Positions 1-12,263 of a stretch of 37,678 bases of DNA are shown here, piece after piece. Made by a program: the position numbers and the translations under genes. The notes beneath the pieces were generated by a model. It made no database searches and had not been told where the DNA came from. It saw only the letters and a program-made list of their open reading frames with translations. How positions within the stretch are numbered: the first letter of the stretch is position 1; each line of letters begins with the position of its first letter. Source of the DNA: Cudoniella acicularis (Eukaryota; Ascomycota; Leotiomycetes; Helotiales; Helotiaceae); the NCBI GenBank assembly GCA_013054445.1, contig JAAMPI010000442.1, positions 1-37,678 of the forward strand, read 5' to 3'.

Positions 1-43
1 CTCGTAGCGCCAGCGCAGCTGCAGATCTTGTGGAAGAGAACAT
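1..43 (-). CDS. 5' end of a gene with mitochondrial-type leader (partial)
   Basis: A minus-strand ATG at 43 opens a frame that runs off the left edge of the window: MFSSTRSAAALALR. The residues are rich in Ser, Ala, Arg and Leu with no acidic residue, as in mitochondrial presequences. Upstream on the same strand (about 60-110) is a strongly pyrimidine-rich stretch typical of fungal core promoters and 5' leaders, which supports this start. Only 14 codons are visible, so the protein cannot be identified. It could also be a chance ATG. Confidence 0.45.
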   Translation of the reverse strand, partial: MFSSTRSAAALALR

Positions 44-470
44 CCTGCCAATTGATGTGTTAAGGAAAGGGTAAAGGAAAGAGGAGGTGGAGGGGAGAGG
101 GGAGCCGTTTTGGTTCTCGAATAATTGCCGTCGTCGATGTCAGTAAGTTAGGTAATCGAAAACTCGAGAACGCTGATTGGCGAAGTCTGATCACGTGGTG
201 GCGAGTAATCAGATCAACCCCCTCTGTTTCAGAGAGGACATTGAAGCTACAAGTAGCTTAATTTAGAATACCAAATTTGCCAAAGCGGTCTTCTTCTATT
301 AAAATCAAAGTTTAACGGTAGGAATTTGCATAATCCAAGTTGTAAAATTATCATCCCATTAATACAAGCATGTAGTCTACGAAGCGATTTATACTGTGAA
401 GTTAAAACTTTTAAGCCTGCCAAAACGCCCCTAATTTTATACAATACTGTGAAGATATTGGTTCCCAGCT
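44..470. other. Intergenic region (shared 5'/3' flank)
   Basis: No gene is seen here. It lies between the 5' end of the left-edge gene and the 3' end of the cytidylyltransferase gene, both on the minus strand. It holds a polypurine stretch at about 60-110 (pyrimidine-rich on the minus strand) and a CACGTG hexamer at 192-197 that could bind a bHLH factor. The open frames crossing the second half have no recognisable content. Confidence 0.5.
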
Positions 471-2052
<1,582 letters not shown>

Positions 2053-3103
2053 TGCGATATCGCGCAGTTGCGACTCCGACGTCGAATAGGGGTTTGAGGA
2101 AGTAGAAATGTCGGTTTTTGTAGTCAGGGCGTCGCAATCGATGGATTCTCGTGGTTTGCAGCACGGAGACAAAAGGACAGGTCTGACGGCACCTTTCGGA
2201 CCTGAAATAATTTCGACCAGGGTCCGCCGGGATGGCAGATTACTGAAGAAGCAATTGCCCAAAACTTATCAATAATTTCCCGATAGAAGCCTAGAAGGCC
2301 GAAGGAGTACAGTGACAATTATGTCTTTAATGAGGAGATGACGCTTCGAACCAAGGCATATGTTCCTTGAAGGTTGTAGGGATGTAGCAAGTATGGCATC
2401 TAACAGATCTGTTTTAGAAGCCTGGCATAATCTCCATCGTCATAAGCTTATCACGTGTTTTCGCGCTATGAAAATTCCCGGCCGAAGCACGGGCGGGACG
2501 GGAATAGCCAACCGAACCGATTCAGAGGGGTAAAAACGCGATAGGGACACCTACCCGTCCAGATTAATACGAGACGAATAGCCACTGTTCAATCCTGATT
2601 TCTCTAGACAGTGAGGGTATAGCAAGTTTCAGGTATCAATTGGCCAACTCAATACAATGCAACTGCTGGCCTTCTTCTATGACCGGTACCATCCATAGCC
2701 TTTGAGATCTCTGATGCAAAAGAAAATGACTTTAACACAAAACTCGCTGCGTAATGAAGATCGTGATTCAGGAAATGAGCATGAAGAAAAGCGCCGCCAC
2801 CCTGAGATTCCGAGTAATTGCCTGTCGAGAAGTCATATACCGTTCTCCCTCTTCTCATCTTACCCTCATACGGCCTTCCAAACACGATGAGGGCAAACCC
2901 ACAAAACGTAAGAACGTGGATGACGTCTCACCATAAGAACACAAACACAATTCTAATCCAGGCCTAAGTGCAAAGTGGCTGTCGTCTAGAAAGATCGGTC
3001 TTTCAAAAAAAAATCGGCACAGCGTCGCCGTAATTCCAGAGTTGAAGAGGTGGAGGTGGAGGTGCAGTATATGCTTCTGGGGAAAGGCTCAGGTATGGGT
3101 GCT
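2053..3103. other. Intergenic: PCT1 promoter and PP2C 3' flank
   Basis: This 1 kb separates two minus-strand genes, so it holds the promoter and leader of the cytidylyltransferase and the 3' flank of the phosphatase. A TCACGTGTTTT sequence starts at 2451, about 400 bp upstream of the cytidylyltransferase start. The open frames between 2649 and 2936 overlap one another on both strands and show no domain, so I do not call a gene. Confidence 0.5.
2452..2457. promoter_or_regulatory. CACGTG E-box upstream of PCT1
   Basis: A palindromic CACGTG lies about 400 bp upstream of the cytidylyltransferase start codon. Hexamers of this type bind bHLH factors of the Cbf1, Pho4 or Ino2/4 class in fungi. The same 11-base context, TCACGTGTTTT, recurs at 12451-12461. 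Function is inferred from sequence alone. Confidence 0.3.
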
Positions 3104-4950
3104 TTACTTGTCCTTTGCCTCGGGTGTTTTTCCCTCTGGCTTTGTTTCTGTTGAACCTGTTGAATTTGTAAGAACGCGATCTGCAACATCTTGGTACTTG
3201 GGTTTCATACTCTCAACTTTCTCTGGCACTGCAGTAGTTTTTGGCTCAGTACCAGTGATCTGACCCTTGTTCACTTGGCTTGCAAGATCCTTGTCTTCCT
3301 CTTGGTGATCAAACATCTCTGTATCGTCAGAATCCGTCAAGACTTCAGTGCCATCACCTAGCAGAATAATCCGGCCCCTTTGGTTTCCGCCAAAAGACTT
3401 GTTTTTTTTGGTCCATGTCGACATCATACCCACTGTCGCTGTCATCGAAGTTATGGTGTACGCCTGGCCCACGGAACTCAGCTATTGAGGATGTCAGCGC
3501 TATTCCAACAATTCAGCATAAACAAATACTTGCCATACTCTGGAGGCGCACACGGGCCATCTCCGTTGGCAACCCGCTTTGCGATCTCTTCGTACCATTC
3601 TTCCTTGGTCTTGCCGCGCAAAAGGCCAATAACAATCATGGTCATATTATCGCAACCGACACCACCAGTCTCGGAATTTGAAGCAAGGCAGTTATCCATC
3701 ATGTTCTCGCAGATCTTTGAGAGCTCTTGCTTTGCTGCAATACCTCTCCGGACAAACTCCACAACAGCTTGGGAAGATTGGCAATCCCAAATACCTGTTA
3801 ATTATTAGCATGGTTATAGTGAGTAAAGTACTTTATTTACCGTCACAGGCGACCACGAGAAACTCATCATCATCAGAGATTTCGTGCACTGTTACATCGG
3901 GGTAAGCAGTAACAATTTGTTGTTCTGGAGACAGCTCTGCGCTCTTCTTGAATTCGAAATCACCAATAGCTCTTGATAAAGCAAGGTTTCCGTTCACACG
4001 ACCAAAGTCAACGAATCCTCCCGCAGCTGTGATACGAGCCTTCTCCCCTAGCATAGTGTAAGCATATCATAAAACTCTGGTATTGCGACAAATACCTTCG
4101 TTTTGAGGCTTATGATCGAATGAAAGAGGTTTGGCCCTGCCCTTTACACCTAAAACACTTCGAGAATCCCCAGCATTGCCCTGAAAAGTCAGTAAATTAC
4201 CTCACCAAAATAGAGTCCGACATACCACATAGATCTTTTTTGCTGAGAGGATTCCAACAGACGCAGTGCAACCGGAAACTTCTTCCTCGTACCTAGGGTC
4301 TGCGAAGCACGAGTCAGTTCCCTTTCAATTTAGCCCATATTATCTCGAGCGCGCTGACCGTTGAGGATAGCCCGGTCCGTTGCCAAGAAACCGTCCTTCA
4401 ATGCCTGCTCGATATCCCCTTTCCTGAAAGCTTCCTGCTTCGAGATTATTTGATGTATATTTTCACCGGCGAAGATTGCCACCCTGTCTCCCCCATGTCC
4501 ATCGTATACTCCGAAGAATGACAATCTCTCGTCCACAGTGGTCGGCTTCGCCGCTTCACCATGTACTTGTAGATCCAACACAGCAGCATGCGCATCCTCC
4601 ATACTGATACGCCATCCTTGCATAGAAGATACACCAAAGATTAAACGCTCATCACCACCGCTGGCAGAGTTCTAATGAAAATGATATGTCAGCACCATTC
4701 AAGCCAAAAAATTCGGCAGCAGGACTTGGTCGGGTACGTGACCGCCGTCTAAGCATGGAGAGCAGACATGCTGTGTCCTATTCGAATGCAGTATGTCTTA
4801 GTCTGGCTTCAGACAGCCTTCCCGTCTCGAGAGGTAGAGTGAACAAGTGCGGGGCCGACAACGGACGCCTACGACGCCTACGACGCCTAGGTAAAAATAA
4901 AAACAGCAGCATACCTTCTCCACAACGGGCTCCGACAGCGTCTGACCCAT
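3104..4950 (-). CDS. PP2C-type Ser/Thr protein phosphatase (Ptc2/Ptc3-like), one-base frameshift
   Basis: Metal-dependent phosphatase that dephosphorylates stress-MAPK and checkpoint substrates in yeast relatives. Exons (minus): 4950-4915, 4671-4359, 4299-4226, 4180-4096, 4047-3841, 3794-3534, 3481-3104. The 12-codon first exon ([12 protein letters not shown]) carries a Gly2 typical of N-myristoylated PP2Cs. Signatures run in order: RISMED (about 33-38), DGHGG (about 69-73), a GNAGDSR-like stretch, ACDGIWD and GCDNMT; these hold the metal-binding aspartates. After the catalytic domain comes an acidic [12 protein letters not shown] linker and a Thr/Lys-rich tail. The sixth intron has a GC-AG donor (GCAAGT at 3533). 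Exons sum to 1354 nt, one more than a whole number of codons: the frame breaks at an A8 run (T8 on plus, 3402-3409), and one base fewer restores about 450 residues. Intron 1 is unusually long (243 nt) and contains three ACGACGCCT repeats. Confidence 0.9.
4862..4890. repeat. Short tandem repeat (ACGACGCCT x3) in PP2C intron 1
   Basis: Three near-perfect copies of a 9-base unit lie inside the first intron of the phosphatase gene. The length is compatible with a polymorphic microsatellite; no function is implied. Confidence 0.6.
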
Positions 4951-7057
4951 CTTGAAGAGAATTCACGTCCTCTCGATCAGCGACCGGGAGCAATGTCAGA
5001 TCCTGCTGGCGTCGAAAATTCGGCTTCGAGTGCGCGAAAAAGAGTGAAGTGCGGGGTCGGTCGCGTGGGAAGGAGGAGGCTAGAGTAAAGAAGATGGCTA
5101 TCTGTCCATGTGTATCGGGATTCACGTCTCTGTTGGGTCGCGGTCGTGGGCTTAGGATACTAGGAGAGGGTCGCGTGTGTTAGAGAGAGAAGTGCAAAAT
5201 AATATGACGATGATTTGCCTGCGCCGTTCTTGCGGAAGCCCAGCAGCAGCAAAGGCGCTAAGAAGGGAGGTAGCTCGGTAAGCGAGGGCGCAGTTGACCC
5301 CAAGCTGGTTGTGAATGTGAAGGCCACAAGAAATAATAATATTTTATATTACTGTATGATTTCAATAGCTCGAGATCACGCCGCTTCTCTGCTCTACGGA
5401 AGGAGAATTACGAAACCGCTGTGGATGTTGAGGCTAGGGCAGCCGTGCAAGGTTTTTCACGGTCGTCTGGTGGTCGCATCTCTGCGATGGCTGGAGGCAC
5501 ATCATCGAGAGTGCGCGCCCATAGGCCAGGGGACACCAGGACACCAGGGTGGGTTTGCATTAGTGGACCCTGGATGATCTATCCGCGTGGCTGAGGCCCA
5601 AAAGATGGATATTCAGGTACATTGAACCCTTCCTGGTATATTACTGTACATGTACAGTATCAGACATTCTCTGATGGTTGATGTGGCGCACCGAACACGC
5701 CAAGTCGAAGCGTTAGCTTGGGTCTTGAAGCACGAGGCCTGCTGCGTCATGGAGGCCCCGGCCATCCTTGCAAATGCTAGGGTTTCGGGAAGTGTTTCCA
5801 GTCTAAGGAAGCCTCAGCGTCAACATCAACGGTGGCCTCGATCCCGGGCTTGAGCCTTCAAAAACCAAGCGCTCCTGCTAAGTCCTTGGAGCCAACCTAA
5901 GAGGCTTATTGATGTTACGGAAATATATAGACGTTCACAACCGTCTTTCTCTCAGCTATTGTGAACCCTAGCAACCCAAACATCCTAGATGCCGAACCCG
6001 GAAGCTCAGCCGGAAGAGTCTTGTAATCTGGGTGACGCCTGTGCTCGCAAGAACCCAGCTCATCCAAAATGGCGAGTACGAGAAGCTTTGGCAGGAATCT
6101 GGACCAGGGACCAACTCAATTCATAAAACTATAACTCCCATTGATCACTCTTTTTTCCAACTAGAAGCATTGGAAACAGCAAAGTATTATGAGATGGTGG
6201 TATTGTAAGTTGCTCACAGAAAAAGGTACACTAAGAAAATCAATCACAACAGCGGGTAGTCTTGTCTGCAATTCCAGGAACCCTACCTTTGTTGCCAAGC
6301 CACGGAGTCTAGGCTTATTCAGAAACTTCTCACCTATTAAAAGTATCCAATCCCAACACAATTCCATGTAAATAGAAGAGAGTGGCCCTGATCAGAACCG
6401 TTTGTGTTATCCAAGATTGATCCCAACGTGCTCTTTGTTTCAGTAGATGTGGAAAAAAAAGCAGTACTCCCAAGCCCAACGCCTTATAAGTCAAAAGCCT
6501 TGACATTTTATTTACAGTTTGCAAATTAAAAAGCATTAGAACTCAATTATGCTTAGCTTCTATATCAACGTATTAAAACCCTGCTCTTGCAATATCTATT
6601 TATACTGAATTTAAGAAAAGTCTTTCGAGATAAAAATATTCAACAAGTTATTTTTTTGAATCAAGGTCTGGTTCTTCCACTTATATGTATAGCATATTGT
6701 GTATTAGCCTTCGAGTCGTTTTTGTGATCACATTTATTTATTGCAATACACAAGAGTCTTAGTTAATCGCTGCGCATACTTCCTTCTGCGATGATTTCAA
6801 AGTGAAATTGCATGCTCCGATGCTCCATGCCACTTGTAAATGAACCAGCGGACTTCTCGCCACAAAGCCAGCAGGCAATTATTGCTCTCAAACCAGAAAC
6901 ACGCTTTGCTCCTCATTGCCATATCCTTTAACTCCCGCTAAAGAATCCCCTGTCACTTTTGCTATTTCCTATTCTATTTCGGAAGTCCATTCCCAATAAC
7001 GCCTTGTAAAAGTAGATCTTCACTTTCCGTTCGACGTCTCTTGATAAAGGGGACCCA
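4951..7057. other. Long intergenic region
   Basis: The first 250 bases are the promoter and leader of the phosphatase gene, purine-rich on plus. From about 5200 to 5860 there are moderately GC-rich open frames (5215-5577 and 5650-5853 on plus) with no recognisable domain, poor codon structure and no clear splice partners. From about 6100 the sequence becomes AT-rich, which fits the 3' flank of the ubiquitin ligase gene. I see no tRNA or other RNA gene. A lineage-specific short gene between 5200 and 5860 cannot be excluded. Confidence 0.4.
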
Positions 7058-9272
7058 TTATTGCCTAGATTCTTTGCATGCTCCGCAAAGCATCATCCCA
7101 CATCCAAGACATTCCCAAGCTAATCTATCCTGCTCGGCTTTCTTCTCAATGACCTTGGTCTTGTCACAGGCGTTGCAGGTAATACCACAATCGCAGGTCC
7201 ACAACCTCGAGACGTCACCTATTCTTTGGCGTGGTGGAGTTTTCATGCAAGTGTTGCACGCAAAATGTCCACTGAAGCACTGCCACGCTGGTACTCCAAA
7301 CTTAGTTAATGGTCCATCATTCGATGTCCCTGGATACTGCATATATTGCTTGTGTAATTTCAAGGTGTTCTCATCCTGTGACTTGACTTCTTGAAAACAG
7401 CGATGACATTCGGGGCGTCCGTTTCTTGGAGGAGTAGCGCGTGTTGCAGCAGAGGGAGACGCGAAAATGACTGGAGTGAAAAGATGGTCACAAGCCCACT
7501 TCAACAAATTAGCACTATATCTTTTCACGAAGTAGGGAGCCAGAAGGTTGAGAAAACCCCCTAGAACGGATTGAGAAACGGGGAGATGGAAATAAATTGC
7601 TTACTGTATCGATGAATGCGGGGCGATAAGGCTCCTCGCCGAACTGATCGCCATCTTCGTCGAAATTTCGTAGTCTATCATATCGTAGTCTAGCATCAAG
7701 ATAATCCTCATCAACATCATCCTCATCAATAACTTCCTCCTCATATCCATCATCTGAACTTTCATCTTCACATCCACCATCACACTGAGACATCGGCTTC
7801 AAACACTCCCAGCAGAAATTAGCCCCACATCGACATTCAATATGCAAACAGCCAAACATCTTGCGTACCCCTGTTCGGCATTTTGGGCAGCGTTTAATTT
7901 TCCATTTCTTGAGTTGTGCATCGAGCTCTGGGTCAATATCTTTTTCGTTACATTCTCCAAGATGGGTATAAGAGCGACACTTTGTGCAGATCGAAGTGTA
8001 ACAGGTTGGGCAGGCGACTCGAGGTGTCATAGATCTTGTTGGTGTACTGAATTTTTGTGCTTGCTGAATAACGTCTTTTTCAAAGTTGATTGAAGAGGAG
8101 GAAACGGTTGCTTGTGCTATCTGAACTTGGTTTGCCGGTGCAACGTAAGATTTCGGTGGTATGAATGCGGAGCAAGAAGGGACAGGACAATATAAGCGGT
8201 CAGGTGTGCTCCATTCCTCATACTTGGCCTTGTAAAGTTCGACCTTCTCGCGATTAGACTCACTGTGAAAAAGGATAACGTGGACACTTACCTCAGAGAC
8301 GGTCAGATGATTGGAGACAGCGGAGAGGGGAATTGCCGAACAACACTTCGGTGGCATCTTTGATTCATTTTTACAAGCATCCAGGAACCACTCCTTCAAA
8401 CAGCTAAGGCAAAAATCCGAACCATAATGGCATCTTCGACATCTGTAAGGAAACTGATCAATGTTGGAGGTTTCAAGGCAAATATGGCATAGCTTCGTCT
8501 GAGGTTTTTCCTCTGCGGGTTTCGGGTTTCTAGGCACGAACTCCACGGGTCCAGGGAACCGTAAAGGCTGAACTGGAGGCTGAGGTTGTTGGGCATCTAC
8601 GCATTCTATATTAGCAAGGATTTGAAGAGGGTGATAATAAGATCCCACAGTATGCGAGTCGTCCATGTACTAACAACATCAATGATGGGAAAGTGCGTGA
8701 TGAACTGGGATCCCCCGGAACTCCCAACAAGTATTTTGCAAAAAATGGAGCAACATACATTGATTTTCGCGTGGCAGATAATGGGCTGTATTTCCCATGG
8801 GCCACTCTGGCCGGGGCACATAACCAGGCATATAATCTTGTCTGAGCATAGAGTAGGGTAGAGGGCCGGGAGGATAAGGCAGCTGCGGTGTAGCAAGTCG
8901 AGCCTGAGCCTGAGCCTGAGCTTGAGCTTGAGCTTGAGGTTGAGCTTGAAGCCGATCAAACCGCTCCGCAGGGGGAGGCCAGCTTACAGGGGCCCTCGCC
9001 TCATTGTTTGGCGGAGGGTGAGGAATATGGGGATACCCTCCATAGAACTCCTCATAAGAGACGAAACGGGAATTGTTGAAATGCGGAGGAGGGTTTGGAG
9101 GGTTTGGATGGTAAGGAGTCGACGAGTATGAGTAAAAGGGTTGAATTCCGAACAGAGGACCAGGCGGGGGGCCATAATTCAGCAGGCTGCTGATACCCGG
9201 AAGTCGATGAGGCTGCTGCTGTTGGCTGCCAGTTTGACCAGCGCCCAGGACCTCTGGCGTCAGATAATCCAT
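7058..9272 (-). CDS. RBR-type (RING-IBR-RING) E3 ubiquitin ligase
   Basis: RBR ligases take ubiquitin from an E2 onto a RING2 cysteine before passing it to substrate. My model has exons 9272-8759, 8596-8292, 8246-7605 and 7498-7058, giving 633 codons in frame. Residues 1-170 are Pro/Tyr/Gln-rich with a Gln-Ala repeat. RING1 starts at CHICLE (about 208), the IBR at CPTCYTSICTKC (about 352) and RING2 at CPKC (about 393); the probable catalytic Cys is in FGCLHIEC (about 406). An acidic Asp/Glu stretch follows, then a C-terminal Cys-rich segment with several C-x2-C pairs ending CGACKESRQ. The family normally has these three zinc modules in this order. The intron at 8247-8291 has alternative acceptors, and the last intron (7499-7604) could instead end at 7561 only if a base is missing. 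The start is uncertain: an in-frame upstream exon 9585-9391, spliced over 9390-9282, would add 68 residues. Confidence 0.85.
8895..8952 (-). repeat. Coding hexanucleotide repeat (Gln-Ala tract)
   Basis: On the minus strand a CAGGCT/CAAGCT unit recurs about eight times and encodes QAQAQAQA in the disordered N-terminal region of the RBR ligase. In-frame repeats of this kind vary in length between strains. Confidence 0.7.
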
Positions 9273-9585
9273 TCTCGAATACTATTTGACTTTGCTGAGG
9301 CTGCCTGGTGATGTGGAGCGAAGAAGTGTCGGGGGCTCGCGGTGAAATAATAGATGTTGGAGTCGTGAAAAGCAGGCGGCGCTGCGATACTGAGAGATCA
9401 ACCGGAAGAGGGAGAGGTTTGGTGGTGCTCAGGGAAGACTTGGGGCGCTTTCGAGGGACGTCGCTGCCCTGGCCACAAAAGAGCTGGTGAATTGGCAAGC
9501 CCACGCCGCCGAGTGGTGAACCATGGTTTTGTAGCTTTTGGAGAGTACAAGAGCGGCCGTAGTCAGCCTCGCTGGTCTCAAACAT
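9273..9585 (-). CDS. Possible 5' exon or upstream frame of the RBR ligase
   Basis: A minus-strand ATG at 9585 begins a frame (MFETSEADYGRSC...) that looks protein-like in composition but is in a different frame from the main ligase exon. A GTATCG donor at 9390 and an AAATAG acceptor ending at 9282 would splice it in phase 0 onto YSRMDYLTPE, joining both frames without a stop. Alternatively it is an upstream reading frame in the leader. RNA data would decide. Confidence 0.4.
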
Positions 9586-9949
9586 GCCAACTTCTCTGTA
9601 CGAACTTAGCCGCCTAAGCCTGGAAACTTGAAAGGCATTGCGAAACCTGGAGGGTTGTCCAGAAGAATAGGACTTTTGTTTGCTGATATCAAGCCCATGT
9701 GTGATTTACGAGTCATTGAATTGAATAATTATAGGAAATTGAAAGCATCCAGCGGTAGTGGTTCTATGTCGTCGTCGTCCAAGCAGAGTTCTTATCGCTC
9801 CTGCCCCGCCCTCTTTTATCACCCGTGATCGATCGACCCAGGGATCTTACTCTTAGCAAGGTTTCTATCCAGGTCCGGCAGCTCTAGCGAGACCTTCAAA
9901 CTTCGCATTCAAGCCCTAAAACTACCTGCATAGGTACCTAGGTACCAAT
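9586..9949. promoter_or_regulatory. Divergent promoter between RBR ligase and SHB17-like gene
   Basis: These 364 bases separate two divergently transcribed genes and must hold both promoters. A TCGTCG microsatellite lies at about 9770. A perfect 14-base palindrome, GGTACCTAGGTACC, sits at 9933-9946, just four bases before the SHB17-like start codon. Confidence 0.5.
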
Positions 9950-10741
9950 ATGTCCGATAAAGATGCTGGAACCCCTCGAGTCTTCCTCGTTAGACATGGT
10001 ATGTGCGACGAGACTTACGTTCTCCCCTCATGAGGAGGTATACCAAGCTTTGAGAGAAGTCCGACACACAAGTCTCTAACCTCAATGTAGGAGAAACGGA
10101 ATGGACCATCTCCGGAAGATATACAGGTCGCAGTGATATCCCTTTGACCGCCAATGGCGAGCATCAGGTTTCTTCGTCTGCAGCTGTGATCGTAGGCCCT
10201 GGCAAGATCATCGACCCCTCAAAAATCGCGCATCTGTTTATCAGCCCCCCGCACCAGAGCAAAACGAACATACGAGATACTTTTCGATGGTCCTGCGCAG
10301 AAGGCGCTCGAAGGAAACTCAGAGATCACAGAGGACATACGAGAATGGGAGTATGGAGCCTATGAAGGACTTTTGACAGCTCAGATTAGGGCAGCAAGAA
10401 AGGAGAAAGGCCTCGACAAGGAGCGCCCTTGGAACATATGGGTCGACGGCTGTGAGGATGGAGAGCCAGCTGCGGAGGTTGCAGCCCGTCTTGACAGGGT
10501 AATTGCCAAAATTAGAGAGATTCAAGGTCCATATATGCACGGCGAGAAAGGTGTAGACGTAGTTCTCATCGCGCACGGCCACATATTGAGGGCTTTTGCA
10601 AAGCGCTGGATTGGATTTGAGCTCAGCATGAGGCTGCCGATGATGTTGGAACCTGGGGCCGTGGGCGTTTTGAGCTATGAGCACCACAAGGTGGACGAAC
10701 CGGCGTTTTTACTGGGTGTGAATATGGGAGGGAATGAATAG
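9950..10741 (+). CDS. SHB17: SHB17-like sedoheptulose-1,7-bisphosphatase (histidine phosphatase), one-base frameshift
   Basis: In yeast this histidine phosphatase dephosphorylates sedoheptulose-1,7-bisphosphate, driving riboneogenesis into the non-oxidative pentose phosphate pathway. Exon 1 (9950-9998) ends in FLVRH and a 92-nt GTATGT intron (9999-10090) splits the codon for the Gly of the RHG motif; exon 2 (10091-10741) continues GETEW. The catalytic His is about residue 16, the second His lies in LIAHGH (about 178), and GLDKERPWNIW matches the SHB17 subgroup rather than glycolytic phosphoglycerate mutases. Exons total 700 nt, one too many: the frame breaks in a C6 run at 10245-10250. With five cytosines the SPRTRAK motif and the rest of the domain return to one frame, giving about 232 residues, close to the family size. 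The break is probably an assembly error, as in the PP2C gene. Confidence 0.88.
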
Positions 10742-11644
10742 CAAGGAAGATTAGGGAGTCAAATTTTCCTAATTTAGAATTGATTTAGGAGTATATATAT
10801 GTCTAAAGAGCATAGAATGCGGATTTACTCCTAAATATCACTCTCTTGTAGGCATTACTCTTTCTTAGGTATTACTTCTACTTCCTCTTGTTCTAAGGAT
10901 AGTCCTTTTATAAATTGACTCGTAAACCTAAGACTCGAGTATATAATCTAAAGATTCTTTTGTCTTTTTATAAAATCTGTAAATAATTAAAGTCTTAAAT
11001 TAACTTTTATTAATTATTAGTAAGAAACCAGTTAAGAAAGTAAGTTAATTATTTTATTATTTAAGGTGTAATATTTTAAAGTTTGTAAGTTTTCACAAGT
11101 TTAGCTATAAAATTACAGGATTTGAATTAGGGTAAGATTTTACCCTGGAAATCGGTTAACCTACTACGAAAAACCTCCCTTTCTATTTATCTATGGAAGA
11201 ATGTAATCCACGAGCATAAATTCTATCCGAATATCAAATCTCATTGCATACTAGCCTTTCCCTCTATCTCAAGCCTTTTTTTCATTCCTTTTTCAAAGCG
11301 TAAGCTAGCGTCTATCTTAAACTTTGCAGCTATTATAATGTTATTCTTTTGGTAATATGCATCTACCAGTGTTCAGGCGCTGCGAATGGAGAACCTAGAG
11401 CAGGTTTCTGGATCGGCGTTGCGGAAATGAAAAGGAATGCATTGTGATAGGAATCTCAAATTGTAAAGTTGTAGAAATCCGGGTTGTTCAGGCCGTGATA
11501 TGAACTGCAATGGCGTCGCCGTCCCTGTGAAAGGTTTCAGTTAGGTAAATGAAAGCCGGATGAGAAGGGTCGAAATTATTTGGCATAGTTAACCCACATA
11601 CTTTTTTCCCCATCGTACTATACCTAGGAACCTTCCAGTTCACC
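10742..11644. other. AT-rich intergenic transition zone
   Basis: From the SHB17-like stop codon the base composition falls sharply. Bases 10780-11380 have many TA steps, no open frame of note and look partly RIP-mutated. From 11380 normal composition returns briefly, leading to the start of the kinase relic. I see no gene here. Confidence 0.5.
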
Positions 11645-12220
11645 ATGGCAGCACAAAAGGCTTCGCGCTTCCGCGACTTCCAACTAACGTTGCAATCTTC
11701 ATCATCGGTTCTTCGGAGGCTCAGACCTCTACGGCTATCCCTCGCAGGAGCAATGTCCGCCCCTAGCTCTGAACCACCCCCACCACCATCCCCAACCCCA
11801 ATGATCTACGAAGCTATTGATGAAGAAACAATCCCCAACTCCTGCCCAAACGACTATTATTCCTTGCATCCGGGCCAAGTCTTTAATGAGAGGTACTAGA
11901 CAATCACAAAACTGGGATGGGGGGATGGTTCCACCGTCTGGCTGGCAGAAGATCTGCGGCGGTACGCTTCTGGCAGACCTAGTCACCCCTTTTTCTTAGC
12001 TAAGCTAAGTGTCAGTAGATGGAAAGAGGAGCCCGAGTCTTCTCGTTACGTCGCCGTCAAGATTGGAGCCTGCACATATGGTAGTATTGCTGCCGCCGAG
12101 CACGAGTTGAAGCTCTCCCAACGTATTGCTATGGCCAACCCTTCGCATCCTGGCGCCGGCTACATCAGGACTCCGATCGACAATTTCCAAATCGGTGGAT
12201 TCTATGGTATTATCAATTAA
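11645..12220 (+). pseudogene. Truncated SRPK-like protein kinase, N-terminal lobe only
   Basis: SR-protein kinases phosphorylate Arg/Ser splicing factors; fungi carry many accessory relatives. An ATG in good context (CACCATGG) opens a frame with YEAIDEETIPN...YYSLHPGQVFNERY, then a TAG at 11897-11899, then in the same frame TITKLGWGDGSTVWLAED (Gly-rich loop) and YVAVKIG (ATP-binding Lys), continuing to NPSHPGAGYI and GGFYG, where similarity ends at about 12205 before a TAA. An intact 54-nt intron (11962-12015) can still be read. Relatives have RYQTITKLGWG, so the TAG is a CAG changed by one CpA-to-TpA transition, the RIP type. The catalytic lobe (HRD, DFG) is absent, so the gene is both mutated and truncated. 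Confidence 0.75.
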
Positions 12221-12263
12221 TTTTCCCTTTCTTCTCCATCGCATTCAGTTAGTAAGCTTGCTG

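Noticed and set aside
5215..5853. Open frames of 120 and 67 codons in the long intergenic region
   Set aside because: Low-complexity and unrecognisable; no intron signals link them and composition is not clearly coding.
8606..8959. Leu/Lys/Arg-rich minus frame next to the Gln-Ala repeat
   Set aside because: Frame-shifted reading of the hexanucleotide repeat inside the RBR ligase gene.
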